From positions 310,001 through 374,000 of the forward strand of contig NZ_JAMBOT010000002.1 of NCBI RefSeq assembly GCF_023715725.1: a DNA stretch of 64,000 bases, written 5' to 3'. Numbering within the stretch: the first letter of the stretch is position 1; every line of letters starts with the position of its first letter. Under the pieces are notes generated by a model. The model was not told the DNA's origin and did no database searches. It worked only from the letters and a program-made list of their open reading frames with translations. The stretch is from Paenibacillus pasadenensis (GTDB lineage: Bacteria; Bacillota; Bacilli; Paenibacillales; Paenibacillaceae). Made by a program: the position numbers and the translations under genes. This document shows, one piece after another, positions 1-7,990 of this stretch.

Positions 1-122
1 CGATGAGGCAGGCTGTTGATGCGGCGATGAACGGCGTATCCGCTGCGGAGCATGCCAAAAGCCATCCTGAGCTGCAGACGGCGCTTGAGCTGTGGCATCG
101 GCCGTCCGGCTCCGGGAGGTGA
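1..122 (+). CDS. C-terminus of RuBisCO-like protein (partial)
   Basis: The last 40 or so codons of a gene that starts outside the window, read in the frame whose codons begin at position 3 and ending at TGA 120-122. The tail shows an alternating AMRQAVDAA...HPELQTALELW pattern, as at the C-terminus of RuBisCO and RuBisCO-like proteins (RLPs). RLPs lack carbon fixation and act as enolases, isomerases, decarboxylases or transcarboxylases in methionine salvage and sugar-acid catabolism. The next gene starts five bases downstream with its SD inside this gene's end, so the two are cotranscribed. The catalytic part is not visible, so the subfamily cannot be given. The family call rests only on this short tail. 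Confidence 0.6.
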   Translation, partial: MRQAVDAAMNGVSAAEHAKSHPELQTALELWHRPSGSGR

Positions 123-127
123 GCGGG

Positions 128-907
128 ATGAAACGGATGATTTTAGGCTCAGGCTGGAAAATGTTCCTGTCCGACAGCGAAGCGCTGGCTCATGCCGAAG
201 CGATTGCCGCTTACGGAACGGAGGCGCAGGGATTGGAGCTGTTTGTGCTCCCGTCCTTCACGGCGCTGCATCGGGTAACCGAACGTTTGGCGGGCAGCGG
301 CATCCGGGTCGGGGCGCAGAATATGGCCTGGGCGGAAAAGGGAGCTTTTACCGGCGAGGTTTCGGTTCTGTCGCTTAAGGAAATGGGCGTCACGCATGTT
401 GAGATCGGCCACACCGAGCGGCGCGAGCTGTTTGGGGAAACGGTGGCAACAATCGCCCTCAAGCTGCGCACAGCGCTGCAGCACGGCCTCACACCCGTTT
501 ATTGTTTTGGCGAAAATGCCGCCGAGAAGCGGAACGGGCAGACGGAGCGTGTCCTTGCCGAAGAGTTCCGCGAGGCGCTGCACGGAATCGGATTTGAGGA
601 AGCGCAGACAATTATTTTTGCTTACGAGCCGGTATGGGCGATCGGAGTGGCGCAGTCGGCAGAACCAGAAGAGGTGAATCCGATTATCGGCTCCTTGCGC
701 AGCGTACTGGCCGAGCTGTACCCGTCCTCCAAGGAAGGATCGGAATTCCGCATTGTTTATGGCGGGAGCGTCAATTTGGACAATTTTCCGAAGCTGCTGG
801 AGCAGCCGCATATCGACGGACTGTTCGTCGGACGTGCCAGCCTTGTGCCGGAAAATTATGCGGAAATGGTCCGGCAGATGACAAGAAAGGCGGCGGAGCA
901 GCGATGA
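128..907 (+). CDS. Triosephosphate isomerase family protein, probably a catabolic tetrulose-phosphate isomerase
   Basis: A 259-residue TIM-barrel protein. The catalytic residues of triosephosphate isomerase are all present: Lys in GSGWKMF (near residue 11), His in IGHTERRE (near 96) and Glu in AYEPVWAIG (near 166), with the YGGSV phosphate loop near 215. ATG 128 was chosen for the GGGAGGTGA site just upstream. The gene overlaps the next by 4 bases (ATGA). It sits in a sugar-acid operon rather than with gap/pgk/eno, and GSGWK replaces the usual GNWK. TPI paralogues in such operons are known to interconvert erythrulose phosphates (the EryH/LerI type), so that role is inferred. Ordinary TPI activity is not excluded. 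Confidence 0.85.
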   Translation: MKRMILGSGWKMFLSDSEALAHAEAIAAYGTEAQGLELFVLPSFTALHRVTERLAGSGIRVGAQNMAWAEKGAFTGEVSVLSLKEMGVTHVEIGHTERRELFGETVATIALKLRTALQHGLTPVYCFGENAAEKRNGQTERVLAEEFREALHGIGFEEAQTIIFAYEPVWAIGVAQSAEPEEVNPIIGSLRSVLAELYPSSKEGSEFRIVYGGSVNLDNFPKLLEQPHIDGLFVGRASLVPENYAEMVRQMTRKAAEQR

Positions 908-1497
908 GCAGCAATTTGGCACAGCTGAAAAACGACTTTATTACCGCCGCCGCCCGCTCCTACAACAAGAGCATCCAGCTTGGCAATGGCGGCAACATAA
1001 GCGCCAGAGTGCCGGAGCGGCCCCATATGCTGATCAAGCCAAGGGAAATATCGCTCATTGACTGCACGCCGGACAATCTGATCGTGACCGACTTTGAAGG
1101 CAATCTCATCGAGGGAAACGGGCTGCCGACGAAGGAGGCGTACCTGCACGGCATGCTTTACAAGCTGTTGCCGGACATCGGCGGCATTGTGCATTGCCAC
1201 TCGCCGTGGGCGGTCGCCTGGTCGCTGGAGGGACAGGACATCCCGCTGCTGACGCAGCATGCGCGGCTTAAATTGAGCTCGCCGATCCCGGTGCTGCCTA
1301 TTGATTCGCCAGTTGTCGGGCCGGAGCATTTTCCGGAGATTGAGCAAAAACTGCGGCAGGACACGCGGCTGGAGGCGTTTGTGCTTGCCGCGCACGGCAG
1401 CGTCGCTTGGGGGAAAAGCGTCATCGCCGCCGAGCACAACGCGCAGCTGGTCGAGGAATGCGCGCAGATCGCTTGTCTCCGGCGCATGATGAAATAA
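904..1497 (+). CDS. Class II aldolase/adducin family protein (possible sugar-acid phosphate decarboxylase)
   Basis: A 197-residue protein of the L-fuculose-phosphate aldolase family. Zinc-binding histidines are visible in HCHSPWA (near residue 98) and AAHGSVAWG (near 160), and the catalytic-region Glu in TKEAYLHG (near 81). GNGGNISAR near the N-terminus is typical. The family includes sugar-phosphate aldolases, MtnB dehydratase and OtnC, the 3-oxo-tetronate-4-phosphate decarboxylase. Placement directly before a hydroxypyruvate-isomerase-like gene mirrors the known otnC/otnI pairing, so an OtnC-like decarboxylase is the favoured inference. Its start overlaps the isomerase stop, indicating translational coupling. 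Confidence 0.8.
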   Translation: MSSNLAQLKNDFITAAARSYNKSIQLGNGGNISARVPERPHMLIKPREISLIDCTPDNLIVTDFEGNLIEGNGLPTKEAYLHGMLYKLLPDIGGIVHCHSPWAVAWSLEGQDIPLLTQHARLKLSSPIPVLPIDSPVVGPEHFPEIEQKLRQDTRLEAFVLAAHGSVAWGKSVIAAEHNAQLVEECAQIACLRRMMK

Positions 1498-1514
1498 TCA
1501 GAAAGGAGGTGATT

Positions 1515-2327
1515 ATGGTGAAACTCGCCATTAACGGTGCAACGACGATGCCATATTCGCTGGAGGAAGACATAACAGCTGCGGCTGCAGCAGGCTTTGC
1601 CGGCATCGAGCTTTGGTGGGACAAGGTTAAGGATTGCCTCGAAACTAAAGCTCCGGAATATGTGCGGCTGCTGCTGGACAGGAGCGGACTGGAGGCGGTG
1701 GCGATCTGCCCGTTCCTCGTCTCTCCGTTCCGTAACCAAGAGGCGCTGCGCAAAGATTTTGAGCTGGCGGTGCGCGTCGCCGAAGAGATCGAGTGCGGCA
1801 TGCTTGTTGTATGTCCCGACTTTCAGCCTGCTTCGCTGAGCAAGGAAGAGGCATTGCAGCGTCATGCGGATGAGCTGGCCTGGTACGCGGAACGCGCCGC
1901 AGCCGCAGGCATCCGGCTCGCAATCGAGCCGATCGGCGGCCATACGCTGGTGCCGGGACCGCTGGAAGGCTTGGCCTTGATCCAGCGTGCAGGCTCTCCG
2001 GCCAATGTAGGCGTCCTGTTTGATACTTTTCACAACTTGCGCTCCGGAATCGGCAACGATCAGCTGGAGCAGATTCCGCTGGACAAGCTTTATATCGTGC
2101 ATATCAACGATTCGCCTGATTTGCCGCTGAACGAGCTGAAAGACGCCGACCGGGTATACCCGGGGCATGGCATCATACCGCTCCAGGAGGTTATCGGCCT
2201 GCTGCGCAGACGGGGATATTCAGGACATCTTTCGGTCGAAATCTTTCGGCCTGACTATTGGGAACGCCCCATCGCCGACAACGTTCGCGATGCCTACGAT
2301 TACACCGAGAAGCTGCTGAAAGGCTGA
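1515..2327 (+). CDS. Sugar phosphate isomerase/epimerase, hydroxypyruvate isomerase-like TIM barrel
   Basis: A 270-residue xylose-isomerase-like barrel protein (AP endonuclease 2 superfamily). Metal-ligand motifs are visible: Glu in IEPIGG (near 140), Asp and His in FDTFHNL (near 173), the VHINDS strand (near 199) and Glu in LSVEIFRP (near 245). ATG 1515 follows a near-perfect AAAGGAGGTGATT site. Longer in-frame readings upstream lie inside the aldolase gene. Related proteins include OtnI (2-oxo-tetronate isomerase), Hyi and IolE/IolI. Position after the class II aldolase favours an OtnI-like isomerase, but substrate cannot be read from sequence. Confidence 0.8.
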   Translation: MVKLAINGATTMPYSLEEDITAAAAAGFAGIELWWDKVKDCLETKAPEYVRLLLDRSGLEAVAICPFLVSPFRNQEALRKDFELAVRVAEEIECGMLVVCPDFQPASLSKEEALQRHADELAWYAERAAAAGIRLAIEPIGGHTLVPGPLEGLALIQRAGSPANVGVLFDTFHNLRSGIGNDQLEQIPLDKLYIVHINDSPDLPLNELKDADRVYPGHGIIPLQEVIGLLRRRGYSGHLSVEIFRPDYWERPIADNVRDAYDYTEKLLKG

Positions 2328-2368
2328 TGACAGTCAAGCGCAGCCAATAGAAAACAGGAGGAGACCAT

Positions 2369-3304
2369 ATGTATCTTGGAGTGCCGACATGGGTGTTTAG
2401 CTGGGGAGCGCCGTACGATGACGCAATTCGCCGCATTGCCAGACTGGGAGGCTTTAAAAGCGTTGAGCTTACCGTATGGAATGAAGAGCTGCTGAATGGA
2501 TATTACACGCCGGCGACGAACCGCCAGCTGCGCCAGCTGATTGCCGACGAAGGACTGAAGCTGTCCGAGCTGTTCTGCATTCCGCTTGGGATGGCCAGCG
2601 AAGATCCGAAACAGCGCGCCGCATCCGTCGAATATTTGAAACGGGTGCTGGACGTTGCCCATCAGCTTGGCGCGGATACCGTGCTGACAGTGACATCCTG
2701 CCCGTTTGAGCTGGACTTCCCGTTTGAGCAGCTGAAGCCGACCTCGCAGGAATGGACGATTGAGCTGCCAAAAGGATTGGATTGGAAACGCAACTGGTCC
2801 GATTTTGTGGACACGATGCGCCAATACGAGGTTCTGCTGGAAGACGCCAACATGCGGATGGCGATTGAGCCGCATCCGAACCGGATGATTCATAACAGCG
2901 CGGGCATGCTGCGGCTGATGGATCAGCTGTCAACGAACCGCATCGGACTCAATCTTGATCCGAGCCATCTGTTCCCGATGGGCGAAATGGCGCAAGTGGT
3001 CGCTTACGAAGTTGGCGACCGCATTTTCCACACCCACTTCTCCGACAACGACGGCCAATCCAACGCCCACTGGCGCCCCGGCAAAGGCAAAATCGATTGG
3101 GGCGCGACGATTCGCGCGCTTGACGATATCGGCTACAACGGTCCGCTGTCGCTGGAGCTTGAGGATGTGCCTGGCGCAGCCGGATATCCGGGCTTCAACC
3201 GGTCACCGCATAGCCAGCCGGAGCTGCTGGAGCGCGAATACCGTCTGGCGCGAGATTATATCGTCCGTGCGGCGGAAGAGCAAGGCGTCACAATCGAGCT
3301 TTAA
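2369..3304 (+). CDS. Sugar phosphate isomerase/epimerase, second TIM-barrel paralogue
   Basis: A 311-residue xylose-isomerase-like barrel, longer than and clearly diverged from its upstream neighbour. Likely metal ligands are Glu in MAIEPHPNR (near 171), Asp and His in LNLDPSHLF (near 199), FHTHFSDND (near 229) and Glu in LSLELEDV (near 266). An AGGAGGAG site precedes ATG 2369. Two such proteins side by side suggest two isomerisation or epimerisation steps in one pathway, or alternative substrates. The gene is followed after 38 bases by the MBL-fold gene on the same strand. Its specific reaction is unknown. Confidence 0.8.
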   Translation: MYLGVPTWVFSWGAPYDDAIRRIARLGGFKSVELTVWNEELLNGYYTPATNRQLRQLIADEGLKLSELFCIPLGMASEDPKQRAASVEYLKRVLDVAHQLGADTVLTVTSCPFELDFPFEQLKPTSQEWTIELPKGLDWKRNWSDFVDTMRQYEVLLEDANMRMAIEPHPNRMIHNSAGMLRLMDQLSTNRIGLNLDPSHLFPMGEMAQVVAYEVGDRIFHTHFSDNDGQSNAHWRPGKGKIDWGATIRALDDIGYNGPLSLELEDVPGAAGYPGFNRSPHSQPELLEREYRLARDYIVRAAEEQGVTIEL

Positions 3305-3342
3305 TCCATGACAATACTACAATTCAAATTCAGGAGGATATT

Positions 3343-4098
3343 ATGAACTACACAATCAAACCGATTATTACAGGCTACCAGCTGCTGGACAAAGGTAACT
3401 ACGCGACATTCCGTCAAGGGAACGGAGAAATTGTGGAATTCCCGGTATTCTGCTTCCTCGTTGAAGGCGGCGGCAAAAAGATTCTTGTTGATACGGGCAT
3501 GAGCGATACGGAGCACTCGATCAAATATCATCATGACGGCAGACAAGACCCGGGCCAGGCCATTCACGAGCAGCTCGCTTCCATGGGCATCTCGACGGAT
3601 GAAATCGAGCTGATTATTTTCACGCATCTGCACTGGGACCACTGCTTCAATCTGCATCACTTCCCGAACGCGAAGCTGGTGGCAAGCCGCATTGAGCATG
3701 AATTCGCGGTCAATCCGATTCCGTTCTACTGGAACTCCTACGAGTACCCGGAAGCGACCGGCCTGACGCCTCCGTTTGCAGGCCGCACCTTTGATCTGGT
3801 GGAAGGCGACGCCGACATTATCGAAGGAATCAGCGTGTTCCCGACACCGGGTCACAGCCCGGGCCATATGGCAGTTTCCGTACAGACTGAAAAAGGCAAA
3901 TATGTAATCGTCGGCGACCTGATGTTCGTTCGCGAAAATATGGAGCCGGACAAAAAACACGGTTGGCCGTTGACGCCTCCAGGCCGTTTTGCCAATGTGA
4001 TCGAGCTGTGGCACAGCATGGAGGAAGCCATCAAACGCGCGGATTATATTCTGATGTCGCATGATCCGGAGCAAATGGGCGTTAAGCAATATCCATGA
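3343..4098 (+). CDS. Metallo-beta-lactamase-fold hydrolase, possible lactonase
   Basis: A 251-residue MBL-fold protein with the zinc motif THLHWDHC (HxHxDH, near residues 94-99), a GHSPGH motif (near 171), Asp in IVGDLMF (near 190) and a late His in MSHDPEQ (near 243). The arrangement resembles N-acyl homoserine lactonase-like (AttM/AiiA) enzymes. Within a sugar-acid operon a role opening a sugar lactone to the free acid is plausible but inferred; quorum quenching is an alternative. An AGGAGGATATT site precedes ATG 3343, and the sugar-binding protein gene follows 42 bases after the stop. Confidence 0.8.
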   Translation: MNYTIKPIITGYQLLDKGNYATFRQGNGEIVEFPVFCFLVEGGGKKILVDTGMSDTEHSIKYHHDGRQDPGQAIHEQLASMGISTDEIELIIFTHLHWDHCFNLHHFPNAKLVASRIEHEFAVNPIPFYWNSYEYPEATGLTPPFAGRTFDLVEGDADIIEGISVFPTPGHSPGHMAVSVQTEKGKYVIVGDLMFVRENMEPDKKHGWPLTPPGRFANVIELWHSMEEAIKRADYILMSHDPEQMGVKQYP

Positions 4099-4140
4099 AT
4101 TAAGTAAGTTAAGACAACTCAAACGAGGGGGATTGTCGAC

Positions 4141-5460
4141 ATGAGAAAGAGCTGGCTGGCAAGCACTGTACTTGTAATGGCACTGGCGGCTGCAGGATGC
4201 GGCGGAGGCGGCGCGCAGACGCAAGGAGAGAACAACAACGCGGGAACGGGCAATGGCGGAGAGAAAGTGAAGCTGACGATTGAAAGCTGGCGCACGGACG
4301 ATATGAAAGTTTGGAACGAGGTCATTTTGCCGGCGTTTGAGGCAAAATATCCTAATATTCAGGTTGAGTTCAAGCCTACGCAAAATACCGAATACGGCAC
4401 ATCGCTTTCGACCAAATTATCGGCCGGCACAGCAGGGGATCTCATCATGGTGGAGCCCTATGATTTCCGGATCGATATGGCTAAAAACGGCTCGTTTGCC
4501 AAGTTGAACGATCTTGAAGGTCTGAACAAGGGCAACTTCCCAGAGATGGCTCTTGACGCATGGAAACTTGACGACGGCACACAGTTTGCCGTTCCCCTCG
4601 CATCCGTGCTCCATGGCTATATTTACAACAAGGCAATTTTCGACGAGCTGAAGCTGCAGGTTCCGACGACCCGCGAGCAATTTTTCCAGGTGCTGGACGC
4701 GGTCAAAAAGGATGGCAAGTATACGCCGTTTGCAATGGGCACAGCCGACCAGTTCGTGCCGGGGCTGCTCGGGTTTAACCTGAACGTGCCGGGCTTTAAC
4801 AAAGGTGAGGAAGGACGCCTCGCGCTGATTGAAGGCAAACAGAAGTTTACCGACGCGCCTTATGTGCAGACGTGGGAATTCCTGCGCAAGCTCGCCGATT
4901 ATATGCCGGATGGTTATGAGTCGATTACGTATGCCGATATGCAGAACCTGTTTATGTCCGGACAAGCGGCGGTTTATCCGGCTGGCTCGTGGGAGATTTC
5001 GATTTTCAAAGATAAAATCGGCTCCCAGTTCGAGTATGGGGCCTTCCCGCTGCCGGTTGAAAAAGAAGGCGACACCGGTTATATCAACAACCATCCGGAC
5101 AGCGGCATGGCGCTGAACGCCGCCACCAAACATCCGGAGGAGGCGAAGCAATTCCTGCAATGGCTCATGACGCCGGAGTTCGCCGAGCTTTGGAACAATG
5201 CGCTGCCGGGCTTCTTCTCGCTCTCCAGCCATAAGGTTGAGCTGAAAGACCCGCTGGCTCAGCAGTTCATGAGCTGGGTGAAGGACGGCAACTCTTCGCC
5301 AAGGCTTGCCTACCAGCTGCTTTCACGCGGCGAGCCTAACACCGACGCTGAACTGGGACGCATCTCGGCGCTTGTCATGAACAAAAAGATGGAGCCTGCT
5401 GAGGCGGCCAAAACGATTCAAGACGGTCTGGACGGCTGGTTCAAGCCGCAGGCGAAATAA
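4141..5460 (+). CDS. ABC transporter extracellular sugar-binding lipoprotein
   Basis: A 439-residue family 1 solute-binding protein. It opens with a lipoprotein signal peptide ending in ALAAAGC (lipid-anchored Cys near residue 20) and a Gly/Asn-rich linker. Family features include the ESWRTDD opening, GTAGDLIMVEP, MSGQAAVYPAGSWE (near 275-288) and EEAKQFLQWLMTPEF. It should deliver a sugar or sugar acid to membrane permeases, but no permease or ATPase gene follows; those genes may lie upstream of the window or elsewhere. A GAGGGGG site precedes ATG 4141. It is the last gene of the operon and is followed by a strong terminator. Confidence 0.9.
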   Translation: MRKSWLASTVLVMALAAAGCGGGGAQTQGENNNAGTGNGGEKVKLTIESWRTDDMKVWNEVILPAFEAKYPNIQVEFKPTQNTEYGTSLSTKLSAGTAGDLIMVEPYDFRIDMAKNGSFAKLNDLEGLNKGNFPEMALDAWKLDDGTQFAVPLASVLHGYIYNKAIFDELKLQVPTTREQFFQVLDAVKKDGKYTPFAMGTADQFVPGLLGFNLNVPGFNKGEEGRLALIEGKQKFTDAPYVQTWEFLRKLADYMPDGYESITYADMQNLFMSGQAAVYPAGSWEISIFKDKIGSQFEYGAFPLPVEKEGDTGYINNHPDSGMALNAATKHPEEAKQFLQWLMTPEFAELWNNALPGFFSLSSHKVELKDPLAQQFMSWVKDGNSSPRLAYQLLSRGEPNTDAELGRISALVMNKKMEPAEAAKTIQDGLDGWFKPQAK

Positions 5461-5465
5461 TAGAG

Positions 5466-5503
5466 AAAGCGGCAGGCGCGTTTATGCGCCTGCCGCTTTT
5501 TTT
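5466..5503 (+). terminator. Intrinsic terminator of the sugar-acid operon
   Basis: AGCGGCAGGCGC pairs with GCGCCTGCCGCT across a short TTTAT loop, followed by a run of seven T. It ends the plus-strand operon. With little space before the convergent M13 peptidase stop at 5507, it may also serve that gene. Confidence 0.9.
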
Positions 5504-5506
5504 GGT

Positions 5507-7828
5507 TTACCAAATTCGAAGCCTATCCTCCGGGGCAATGTACATGGCATCGCCTTTTTTGACACCAAAGGTGGAGTAGAACTCATCCGTGTTGGCAATA
5601 ACCGTATTTACCCTGACCTTATGGGGCGAATGCCGAGAGGTGATAAAAAACATTTCTTCAAATTCAGGGCGAGTCTCTCGTCTCCACACGGTAGCCCAGG
5701 ATTGATAAAACTCTTTCAGATTGGCATCCGGCAGCTGTTTCACCGCTTCGAGCGCGCCTGTGAGTCCGCCAATGTCGCCGATGTTTTCGGAAACGGTCAT
5801 TTGTCCATTGATTTTTCGGCCAAAGTATTCCACTCCATTGTATTGGTCAATAACGGTCTGCGCGATGTTTTCGAAGCTTTTGTAGTCCTCAGCCGTCCAC
5901 CATCTTCGCAAATTTCCAACCTCGTCATATTTGGCTCCATTTGTATCAAAGCCGTGCGTAATTTCATGCCCGAGAATAGCTCCTAAACCGCCATAATTCC
6001 GGCTGGCGCTCTGGTTTTTATCATACACCGGCGCCTGGAGAAACGCTGCGGGAATCGTCGCCGTGTTCGTCAATGCCAAATAGGAGGCGTTCACTGTATT
6101 GGGCGACATGAACCACTCATTGCGATCAACAGGTTGATCTATTGTTGAGAAGCTGTTTTTCATGATAATCGTTTGTATGAAACGGTCGTTTTCAAGTAAG
6201 GTTTTATTTTCATCTACCTTAAACATCGAATAAACGTCATCCAGCTGATCGGGATAACCAACGAGTGTGTTCATATTGTCCAGTTTTTTAATCGCTTCTT
6301 TTTTCGTTTGCTCCGACATCCAGTCATTTTTCACAAGCTTGTTTTTGTAAACTTCAATCAAGTTCTTAAGCATGTTCGTAACATCCTGTTTTGCTTCCGC
6401 GCCAAGGTATTTCTGGCCATAATAGTAACCGGCAACATATTGGAAGGGCGAATTAACAAGATTATAAATCTTGTCTTCCATTTTTTCCTCACCGAAAAGC
6501 GCTTTTTTCAATTGAGACGATGTTTGTACAAAATCATCCGATAACAGAGGCGCAGATCTTAATACAAAAGTGGCGTACGTCCAGCTTTTCATTTTTGGCC
6601 AATTGTTCTCATGGACAATTTTGTCCAAGTTCTCGAAATACTTTACTTGCGCGAGAGAAATATGCTTCGGAGCTTTCCCGGTAACATCGATCAGGAATTG
6701 TTCCAGATCCATATTTTTGCTGTATGCTTTTAACTCGGTGATCGTTTTCGGGTTATAAATCAATTCAAAATTGGCGAGTTCTTCCGAGCTTAAAGAGTAC
6801 TGCATATACTCGGTTTCGAAAGCCACTGCCTCACTGGCAATGCGGTCCGCTTCCTGCTGCGTTTCTCCAACCATGACTAATAGTTCCGACAGCATTTTTT
6901 TGTATAACCCTAAGTAGGTTTTGCTCTGAGGATTATCAGGCGAGTAGAAGCTCTTATCTGGCAAAGCGGGTACAGGGACATCAATATAAAGGGCGTTTTT
7001 GGTCGCGTTTTTCATATCCGGCAAATCGAACATTGCAAATGGCAAGCCTAGTCCTCTAAAATAAAGATCCTTTTGATTTTTTTCAAATTCCGCCAAACTG
7101 TTGATTGATTTGATGGCTGCGATATCCGCTTTAATGGCTTCGTATCCTTGCTTGTTTAACGTTTGTCTGTCGGCGGCAAGCTTATAAAATTGAACCATGT
7201 TGCCGATCTCGTCATCGGTTTTATCGCGGCCCTCAGCCGCCATCTTTCTGAAATCCGCGGACAACAGCTTTTTGATATTCGTACCTAGATCTTCAAAAAA
7301 GCCTGTTGTCATTTTACCCGGCGGCAATTCCGTGGATTCCATCCATTTCGCATTCACAGCTGCATAAAAATCGTCTTGCAGGCGAACTTTGGGATCGGTC
7401 GGTTTGGAGGTAAGGCTAATCCGGCGCGACGACGGATCCCAACCAACTTGATAACCTCCAGCCTCGGCGACAAAACGAAGCGGCGCATAAGTCACACTCC
7501 GAATTTGCTTAGGCGCCGTATTAACCTTGACCGATTTTCCATTTGCCGTTGCGTTTGTGCTGCCAATTTGCATTGAAATAGAGAAGTTCTCTTTTGTACC
7601 GCTGACCGTGCGGGTCGTTTTATCCCATTTCATTGCGGCGCCGAATTCCTGCAAAAGCGGGCGTAATGGAACGAGGGCTACCCCTTTTTCAATGAATAGC
7701 TCGGATTGATCGAATTGGATTTTTTTTCCGTTTATCCAAACGGTTGTGGCTTGATCGGATGCTTGTACAGAAGAGACGCCGGAAGCAAGCAGGCTTACGG
7801 ATAGGAAGACGGCACTGATCTTTTTCAT
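5507..7828 (-). CDS. Secreted M13 family (neprilysin/PepO-like) metallopeptidase with N-terminal copper amine oxidase-like domain
   Basis: A 773-residue exported protein. Signal peptide at 1-24 (MKKISAVFLS... ending VQA). Residues about 25-135 form a copper-amine-oxidase N-terminal-like module (VALVPLRPLLQEFGA, YAPLRFVAEAGGYQVGWD), common on Paenibacillus surface proteins. The rest is M13 peptidase with the zinc motif HEITHGFD (HExxH, residues about 621-625) and the downstream Glu in ENIGDIGG (near 681). NAFTNA-like substrate-binding NTVNASYLA is also present. ATG 7828 was chosen because AGGAGTG lies just upstream; the longer frame lacks an SD and would put residues before the signal peptide. 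It is divergent from a two-component system, which may control it. Confidence 0.92.
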   Translation of the reverse strand: MKKISAVFLSVSLLASGVSSVQASDQATTVWINGKKIQFDQSELFIEKGVALVPLRPLLQEFGAAMKWDKTTRTVSGTKENFSISMQIGSTNATANGKSVKVNTAPKQIRSVTYAPLRFVAEAGGYQVGWDPSSRRISLTSKPTDPKVRLQDDFYAAVNAKWMESTELPPGKMTTGFFEDLGTNIKKLLSADFRKMAAEGRDKTDDEIGNMVQFYKLAADRQTLNKQGYEAIKADIAAIKSINSLAEFEKNQKDLYFRGLGLPFAMFDLPDMKNATKNALYIDVPVPALPDKSFYSPDNPQSKTYLGLYKKMLSELLVMVGETQQEADRIASEAVAFETEYMQYSLSSEELANFELIYNPKTITELKAYSKNMDLEQFLIDVTGKAPKHISLAQVKYFENLDKIVHENNWPKMKSWTYATFVLRSAPLLSDDFVQTSSQLKKALFGEEKMEDKIYNLVNSPFQYVAGYYYGQKYLGAEAKQDVTNMLKNLIEVYKNKLVKNDWMSEQTKKEAIKKLDNMNTLVGYPDQLDDVYSMFKVDENKTLLENDRFIQTIIMKNSFSTIDQPVDRNEWFMSPNTVNASYLALTNTATIPAAFLQAPVYDKNQSASRNYGGLGAILGHEITHGFDTNGAKYDEVGNLRRWWTAEDYKSFENIAQTVIDQYNGVEYFGRKINGQMTVSENIGDIGGLTGALEAVKQLPDANLKEFYQSWATVWRRETRPEFEEMFFITSRHSPHKVRVNTVIANTDEFYSTFGVKKGDAMYIAPEDRLRIW

Positions 7829-7888
7829 AAATACACTCCTATTTTGTGAAATAACTAACAGCAACTATTTCCTATCCTACTCGCGTCA

Positions 7889-7959
7889 ATGAAACGGAGC
7901 CTAAACAAATCGATGAACGGAAGCTTAACTTTTCTTCCGCCGTTTAGGTTGTGTTAAGG
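7889..7959. promoter_or_regulatory. Divergent promoter region with 11-bp-phased GTTnAnn heptamers
   Basis: On the minus strand, facing the M13 gene, heptamers GTTAAGC (7929-7923), GTTCATC (7918-7912), GTTTAGG (7906-7900) and GTTTCAT (7895-7889) start 11, 12 and 11 bases apart. On the plus strand, facing the response regulator, GTTTAGG (7942-7948) and GTTAAGG (7953-7959) are 11 bases apart. Direct repeats spaced about one helical turn are typical of OmpR/PhoB-type binding sites. CCTAAAC/GTTTAGG and CGGAAG/CTTCCG also form a nested inverted repeat. Function is inferred from geometry and position. Confidence 0.5.
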
Positions 7960-7990
7960 TGAATGTGCTACGATGAAATAGGGTGAGTTG

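Noticed and set aside
634..903. N-terminal extension of the class II aldolase
   Set aside because: The frame is open back to 634, but this overlaps the TIM gene and the family start lies at ATG 904.
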